A stretch of 17,925 bases of DNA from JBAUHN01 sp049680295 (GTDB taxonomy: Bacteria; Pseudomonadota; Alphaproteobacteria; Rhodobacterales; Rhodobacteraceae), in contig JBAUHN010000089.1 in NCBI GenBank assembly GCA_049680295.1, forward strand, positions 1-17,925, written 5' to 3'. The notes under the pieces are model-generated. The model saw nothing but the letters and a program-made list of their open reading frames with translations, was not told the origin of the DNA and made no database searches. Of the stretch, positions 14,424 through 17,925 are shown one piece after another. Made by a program: the position numbers and the translations under genes. How positions within the stretch are numbered: the first letter of the stretch is position 1; every line of letters begins with the position of its first letter.

Positions 14424-14460
14424 CGGGCGCGAGGGCCCGGCGTCTCCTGATCTCAGGAGA
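14424..14460 (-). repeat. Two tandem hairpins between groES and groEL
   Basis: TCTCCTGA (14443-14450) and TCAGGAGA (14453-14460) are a perfect 8-bp inverted repeat with a two-base spacer, covering the groES stop codon. Next to it, CGGGC (14424-14428) and GCCCG (14435-14439) form a GC-rich 5-bp stem. In the mRNA these make two hairpins between the cistrons, ahead of the groEL ribosome binding site (14384-14390). Neither has a T-run. Heat-shock-dependent cleavage of groESL mRNA between the two genes has been described in Agrobacterium tumefaciens, which makes a processing or stability role plausible here. Confidence 0.6.
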
Positions 14461-14740
14461 TGATGCCCATGATGTCGCTTTCTTTCATCATCAACAGTTC
14501 TTCGCCATCGAGTGTAACCTCTGTGCCGGACCATTTGCCGAACAGGATTTTGTCACCAGCTTTTACAGCCATCTCAATCAGCTCGCCGCTGTCCTTGCGC
14601 GCGCCTTCGCCGCAGGACACAACTTCACCCTCGGAGGGTTTTTCTTTTGCGCTATCGGGGATAATCAACCCACCAGCAGTTTTTTCTTCGCTTTCCGTGC
14701 GGCGAACCAACACGCGGTCATGAAGCGGTTTCAATGCCAT
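14453..14740 (-). CDS. groES: Co-chaperonin GroES (Hsp10)
   Basis: 95 residues, the normal length. It has KPLHDRVLVRR at the start, the mobile loop EEKTAGGLIIPDSAKEKP (about 18-36) that docks onto GroEL, the roof-loop region, and the C-terminal KESDIMGII. It caps the GroEL cage as a heptamer. ATG 14740 has AAGGAG eight bases upstream. It is the first gene of the operon, with a leader of about 90 bases that begins with the CIRCE element. The 3' end forms part of a hairpin with the intercistronic region. Confidence 0.99.
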   Translation of the reverse strand: MALKPLHDRVLVRRTESEEKTAGGLIIPDSAKEKPSEGEVVSCGEGARKDSGELIEMAVKAGDKILFGKWSGTEVTLDGEELLMMKESDIMGIIS

Positions 14741-14807
14741 CTTTGCAGCTCCTTAAGGCTCAAAGTTTTCCTTACAGCCCCTGCCCTTCGATTGGGTCCG
14801 GGACTCA

Positions 14808-14834
14808 TTAGCACTCAACTCATCTGAGTGCTAA
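14808..14834. promoter_or_regulatory. CIRCE element (HrcA operator) of groESL
   Basis: TTAGCACTC (14808-14816), nine bases, GAGTGCTAA (14826-14834): a perfect match to the CIRCE consensus, including spacer length. HrcA binds it as a repressor at normal temperature; its activity depends on GroE, giving feedback control. It lies at or just after the expected transcription start. Confidence 0.98.
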
Positions 14835-14841
14835 CGGCGTA

Positions 14842-14870
14842 TAGCTAAGGAGCATGACGGCAGGTGTCAA
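14842..14870 (-). promoter_or_regulatory. groESL promoter upstream of CIRCE
   Basis: On the minus strand, a perfect TTGACA (14870-14865), a 17-base spacer, then TAGCTA (14847-14842), with TATAC continuing just after as an alternative -10 register. The expected start falls at the edge of CIRCE, as in other HrcA-controlled operons. I saw no separate sigma-32 promoter with a good -10 here. Confidence 0.65.
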
Positions 14871-14907
14871 CCGTTCAGATCAACAAAATTTTGGTGTCTG
14901 GGCGTCG

Positions 14908-15588
14908 CTAAACACTGCCAAGAATCCGGGCGCTGGTATTGGCGGCCTCGGCACCGGCTGGGGTAAGCCCGTAGATACCTTTTTCGACCCTTTCAAACCA
15001 GCCATAATGATCATCTGCCATCATCCGCGTCGCCTTGTCCACGCCGGTTTCACGCGCCACATCAATGCCGCGGCTTGCGCCGACTTCGTAAAGATAAAGC
15101 ACTAGTTTCAAGGCGTCTTGGCGGTAAGCTGTCACCAAGCCGGCCCGCGTTTGCCCACCGGCATTCGGATCGCCGACACGGCGGGCAAATTCGCGCAGCA
15201 ACTGCCCGGTGCGTTTGGGAGATTTGCGTGGCTTGTACGTGCCGGGATCGCAATGCACTTCGACCAGCGCATCCTTTAACCGAACCGTGATCAGGCCAAG
15301 CCCCAACCGGCGCGCAAGGGCTTTGTTGCTTTTCAAGGCGGACGCAAACCGCTTGCCGGGCAGACGCGCCACAGCCAGATACACATCATCGGTCACCGAT
15401 TGCCGCGCCACACACTGATGAAACAGCGCCAGCGAAAATCCCAGCTTTAGTTCGACCACAACAGGGGGTTCTGCCCCCCTGACGGCAACCACATCTGCGG
15501 CACCGACCTCGGCCTTGACGACATAGCCATGGGATTCAAGGAATGTTTTGATCGGGGGATAGAGATCGGTTTCGCGTGGTTTGGTCAT
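14908..15588 (-). CDS. DUF2161 family protein, putative PD-(D/E)XK phosphodiesterase
   Basis: 226 residues from ATG 15588 (MTKPRETDLYPPIKTFLE); an ATG two codons earlier (15594) is equally possible, and neither has a strong ribosome binding site. The N-terminal half has the arrangement of a restriction-endonuclease-like core: Glu18 in the first helix, Asp32 in AADVVAV and Glu46-Leu-Lys48 in VVVELKLGF. The C-terminal part, with an RQDALKLVLYLYE...DDHYGWFERVEKGIYGLTPAG pattern, resembles a winged-helix domain. The nuclease-like motif is seen directly; the function is unknown. The longer frame to 15705 would run into the divergent MmcQ/YjbR gene and is rejected. Confidence 0.83.
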   Translation of the reverse strand: MTKPRETDLYPPIKTFLESHGYVVKAEVGAADVVAVRGAEPPVVVELKLGFSLALFHQCVARQSVTDDVYLAVARLPGKRFASALKSNKALARRLGLGLITVRLKDALVEVHCDPGTYKPRKSPKRTGQLLREFARRVGDPNAGGQTRAGLVTAYRQDALKLVLYLYEVGASRGIDVARETGVDKATRMMADDHYGWFERVEKGIYGLTPAGAEAANTSARILGSV

Positions 15589-15642
15589 GAGCATCAGACT
15601 ATCAGCATTTTCTTTCCGCCTCCAACCCGCTAGCATCCGCAT

Positions 15643-15996
15643 ATGACACGCGACGAATTCAACAGCTTTTGCGCCAGCTTGAAGGCGACAAGCCACGTTG
15701 TCCAATGGGGCAATTCGGACGTTTGGAAAGTCGCGGGAAAAGTCTTTGCGATCTGCGGGTGGAACGACGGCAAGGATGCGTTCACATTCAAAGTTTCTGA
15801 GTTAGCGTTCGAAGTTTTAGGCGATCAGCCGGGCATAAGGCCTGCGCCCTATCTAGCATCACGCGGCATGAAATGGTTGCAACATTATGGCGAGCCGGGA
15901 TTATCAGACGCCGCATTGAAGGAGCACCTGATCGCTTCGCACGACATCGTCGCCGCAGGTCTGAGCAAGAGAAAGCGTGCCGAATTCGGACTTTGA
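15643..15996 (+). CDS. MmcQ/YjbR family protein
   Basis: 117 residues, normal for this family. MTRDEFNSFCASLKATSHVVQWGNSDVWKVAGKVFAI, TFKVS, IRPAPYLASRGMKWLQHY and HDIVAAGLSKRKRAE follow the typical YjbR layout. The fold is double-wing, CyaY-like, and some members are described as DNA-binding, but no biological function is firmly established. It is divergent from the DUF2161 gene with 54 bases between start codons. No good ribosome binding site is seen before ATG 15643. Confidence 0.9.
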   Translation: MTRDEFNSFCASLKATSHVVQWGNSDVWKVAGKVFAICGWNDGKDAFTFKVSELAFEVLGDQPGIRPAPYLASRGMKWLQHYGEPGLSDAALKEHLIASHDIVAAGLSKRKRAEFGL

Positions 15997-16032
15997 TAAG
16001 CCGGGTAATTGCCGCAGCGCAGCAAAGAAAGG

Positions 16033-16061
16033 ATGACATCTGTGAAACGCGCTTCTATAAG
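16033..16061 (+). promoter_or_regulatory. Sigma-70 type promoter for the inorganic pyrophosphatase gene
   Basis: ATGACA (16033-16038), a 17-base spacer, TATAAG (16056-16061): five of six positions match in each box at ideal spacing. The expected start near 16068 leaves about 30 bases before ATG 16100, which supports that start over the in-frame ATG at 16079. Confidence 0.6.
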
Positions 16062-16099
16062 GCGCGCAAGCAGACGCGATGAAGCACAGGATAATTGAA

Positions 16100-17020
16100 A
16101 TGACGACCCTCGTATTTGGCCATAAATCCCCCGACACGGACAGCACCGGCAGCCCGATCATCTGGGCCTGGTATCTCAAGAATTTTCACGGCGTTGATGC
16201 CAAACCGGTCCTGTTGGGCGAGCCCAATACCGAAGCCCTGTTTGTGCTGGATCGCTGGAAGCTGGACAAGCCAGAGATCATTTCGCATGTCGCACCTGAG
16301 ACCCCTGTCGTCATCGTAGACACCAATAACCCAGCCGAACTGCCCGACGGGATCAACGATTGCGACATCAAAGCAATCATTGACCACCACAAGCTGGTTG
16401 GCGGTTTAGAGACCAAAGGCCCGATCCATATTGTGATGGAACCGCTGGCCTGCACTGCCACGATCATGTGGAAGACCATTGGTGCCCATAGTGCAAAGGT
16501 GCCGGATGCAATCAAGGGTGCTGCCCTGTCGTGCATTCTGTCGGATACTCTGGAATTCCGCAGCCCCACAACCACCGATCAGGACCGCGCGATTGCCGAG
16601 GCTCTGGCCAAGGATCTGGGCGTTGATATTGCCGCCTATGCCGCCGAAATGTTTGCTGCAAAATCTGACGTCTCAAGCTTTTCCGAGGCTGAATTGCTGC
16701 GAATGGACAGCAAAGAATACAAAGTCGGCGACACGCAGTTGCGCGTCTCGGTGCTGGAAACCACATCGCCGCAGATGGTACTGGGGCGCAAGGATGCTTT
16801 GATGGCCGCGATGCCGGATGTGGCGTCAGCAGACGGGGCGGATCAGGTATTGCTGTTTGTGATCGACATCCTGAACGAAGAGGCCACGTTGTTGGTGCCA
16901 AATGACCTGGTAAAAGCGATTGCGCAGCAGTCTTTTGGCGCGGTTGTCTCGGGCGACACGGTCGTCTTACCCGGAGTGATGAGCCGGAAAAAGCAGATCA
17001 TTCCGAACCTCAAAATCTGA
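16100..17020 (+). CDS. ppaC: Manganese-dependent (family II) inorganic pyrophosphatase
   Basis: 306 residues from ATG 16100, the size of family II enzymes. N-terminal GHKSPDTDS gives metal ligands His8, Asp12 and Asp14; Asp74 lies in VIVDTNNP; DHH (95-97) is the family-defining motif; the C-terminal SRKKQIIP (295-302) binds substrate. It hydrolyses pyrophosphate to phosphate in the cytoplasm with Mn2+ or Co2+, pulling biosynthetic reactions forward. No CBS or DRTGG regulatory insert is present, so it is the short, unregulated form. AGGA lies eight bases before ATG 16100; an earlier ATG at 16079 adds seven non-family residues and sits too close to the predicted transcript start. Confidence 0.97.
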   Translation: MTTLVFGHKSPDTDSTGSPIIWAWYLKNFHGVDAKPVLLGEPNTEALFVLDRWKLDKPEIISHVAPETPVVIVDTNNPAELPDGINDCDIKAIIDHHKLVGGLETKGPIHIVMEPLACTATIMWKTIGAHSAKVPDAIKGAALSCILSDTLEFRSPTTTDQDRAIAEALAKDLGVDIAAYAAEMFAAKSDVSSFSEAELLRMDSKEYKVGDTQLRVSVLETTSPQMVLGRKDALMAAMPDVASADGADQVLLFVIDILNEEATLLVPNDLVKAIAQQSFGAVVSGDTVVLPGVMSRKKQIIPNLKI

Positions 17021-17198
17021 ACATATCCTGACCTGATTGCACGGCTGCGCCGCAAGACATGTTTTAGGACCACCGAAACCGGAAACCCACCGTGCCGGGA
17101 TCGGCGTTTGCGCGCGCGGGTTTTGCATCATTTGTTTGATACCGTGTCTTTGGGAGTGGTAGCGTCGCGGCGACATACCATGACACAAAGGCCCGGAT

Positions 17199-17925
17199 AT
17201 GGACGAATATGACAGCTATGACGCGACGGGGTTGGCGGCACTTGTCAAATCGGGCGTTGCTTCGCCGGGGCAATTGCTGGACATGGCCCTTACGCGGGCA
17301 CGGGCGGTCAATCCGACCTTAAATGCCGTGACACTGTTGCAAGAAGACGTGGCGCGCAAGTCTATAGCAGACGGTCTGCCAGAGGGGCCCTTTCGGGGTG
17401 TTCCATTCCTGCTAAAGGACCTTGGGGCAGAAGCGCGGGATTTTCCGTCGCATAACGGGTCCAGGTTACTGGCCAACACTCACTATACCTACGACAGTGC
17501 GATTTTTGAGCGTATCCGCCGGGCGGGCGTGGTGACTTTCGGGCGCACGACGTCGCCTGAAGGTGGTATCGGACCTGTGACCGAGGCCGATGTCTATGGT
17601 GGCCCAACACGCAACCCGTGGAACACTGAACATACTTCTGGCGGATCATCAGGTGGCGCGGGGGCGGTGGTCGCGGCGGGTGTGGTCCCGATGGCGCACG
17701 GCTCCGATGGGGGTGGGTCGGTGCGGATACCGGCCTCAAACTGTGGGTTGTTTGGCTTTAAGGCAACGCGCGGGCGATTTCCCGACGGGCCGGCGGCCGG
17801 CGAAGGTTGGGCCGGCATGGCGATCGACGGTTTCTTGTCGCGGTCCGTGCGCGACAATGCCGCGATGATGGATGCCTGCGCAGGGTCTGACATCGGCGCC
17901 CCTTATGCAGCGCCCGTGTTGACGC
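17199..17925 (+). CDS. Amidase-signature family hydrolase, 3' truncated by window end
   Basis: The frame is open from ATG 17199 to the window edge, giving the first 242 residues of an enzyme that normally has about 450-500. AAAGG lies seven bases upstream. The catalytic Ser-cisSer-Lys triad is visible: Lys73 in FLLKDLG, cis-Ser150 in TSGGSSGGAG and nucleophile Ser174 in SDGGGSVRIPAS, with the 24-residue Ser-Ser spacing typical of the family. Such enzymes hydrolyse carboxamides. The GatA subunit of the amidotransferase is a relative, but no GatC or GatB gene precedes it and the sequence looks more like the general amidase branch. The substrate is unknown. It stands 178 bases after the pyrophosphatase gene. 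Confidence 0.93.
   Translation, partial: MDEYDSYDATGLAALVKSGVASPGQLLDMALTRARAVNPTLNAVTLLQEDVARKSIADGLPEGPFRGVPFLLKDLGAEARDFPSHNGSRLLANTHYTYDSAIFERIRRAGVVTFGRTTSPEGGIGPVTEADVYGGPTRNPWNTEHTSGGSSGGAGAVVAAGVVPMAHGSDGGGSVRIPASNCGLFGFKATRGRFPDGPAAGEGWAGMAIDGFLSRSVRDNAAMMDACAGSDIGAPYAAPVLT

Noticed and set aside
17035..17053. Hairpin TTG-CA-CGGC-TGC-GCCG-CAA after the pyrophosphatase gene as a terminator
   Set aside because: The stem has a bulge and only four strong pairs, and no T-run follows directly.
1..17925. Mobile elements, phage genes, defence systems or CRISPR arrays
   Set aside because: No transposase, integrase, toxin-antitoxin pair, long terminal repeats or spaced direct-repeat arrays were seen; gene content and composition are those of a stable core region.

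Overview
The window reads as a chromosomal, largely housekeeping segment from an alphaproteobacterium, most likely a marine member of the Rhodobacteraceae (Roseobacter group). The basis is the mixture of gene families: a DUF1150 protein paired with a small heat-shock protein, a short DUF465 protein ahead of purE-purK, a fused ATP sulfurylase/APS kinase, a DUF2161 protein beside an MmcQ/YjbR protein, a CIRCE-controlled groESL operon, and moderate GC. This placement is inferred from the proteins by eye; no search was run. No transposase, integrase, phage gene, CRISPR array, tRNA or rRNA was recognised, and base composition looks even throughout.

Layout. 1-752: 3' majority of pgeF (multicopper-oxidase-like purine nucleoside phosphorylase). 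1047-1190: a 47-residue very basic small protein with its own ribosome binding site and a textbook terminator. 1304-2944: a divergent Lrp/AsnC regulator and trxB around a repeat-bearing intergenic region. 3151-4866: bifunctional sulfate adenylyltransferase/adenylylsulfate kinase, ending at a bidirectional terminator. 4956-5597 (minus): hsp20 then DUF1150, under a strong RpoH (sigma-32) type promoter. 5764-7620: DUF465, purE, purK. 7621-9556 (minus): a PhnM-family amidohydrolase translationally coupled to an exported alpha/beta hydrolase. 9607-10062: Nudix hydrolase. 10028-12500 (minus): DMT transporter, an orphan response regulator and a soluble histidine kinase. 12731-14740 (minus): groES-groEL with CIRCE, promoter and terminator. 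14908-15996: divergent DUF2161 and MmcQ/YjbR genes. 16100-17020: family II (DHH) inorganic pyrophosphatase. 17199-end: N-terminal part of an amidase-signature enzyme.

Working together. Protein quality control is doubly represented, with two apparently separate regulatory inputs: RpoH for hsp20-DUF1150 and HrcA/CIRCE for groESL. PurE and PurK carry out consecutive steps of purine synthesis. ATP sulfurylase/APS kinase makes PAPS and releases pyrophosphate, which a pyrophosphatase such as the one at 16100 could remove; this is general biochemistry, not an operon link. TrxB feeds thioredoxin, the usual reductant for sulfate assimilation.

I did not find a convincing undescribed multi-gene system. 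The best leads are the small basic protein at 1047, paired inverted repeats between groES and groEL, the inverted repeat in the DUF465-purE gap, the alternative hairpins ahead of the response regulator, and the orphan phnM-hydrolase pair.
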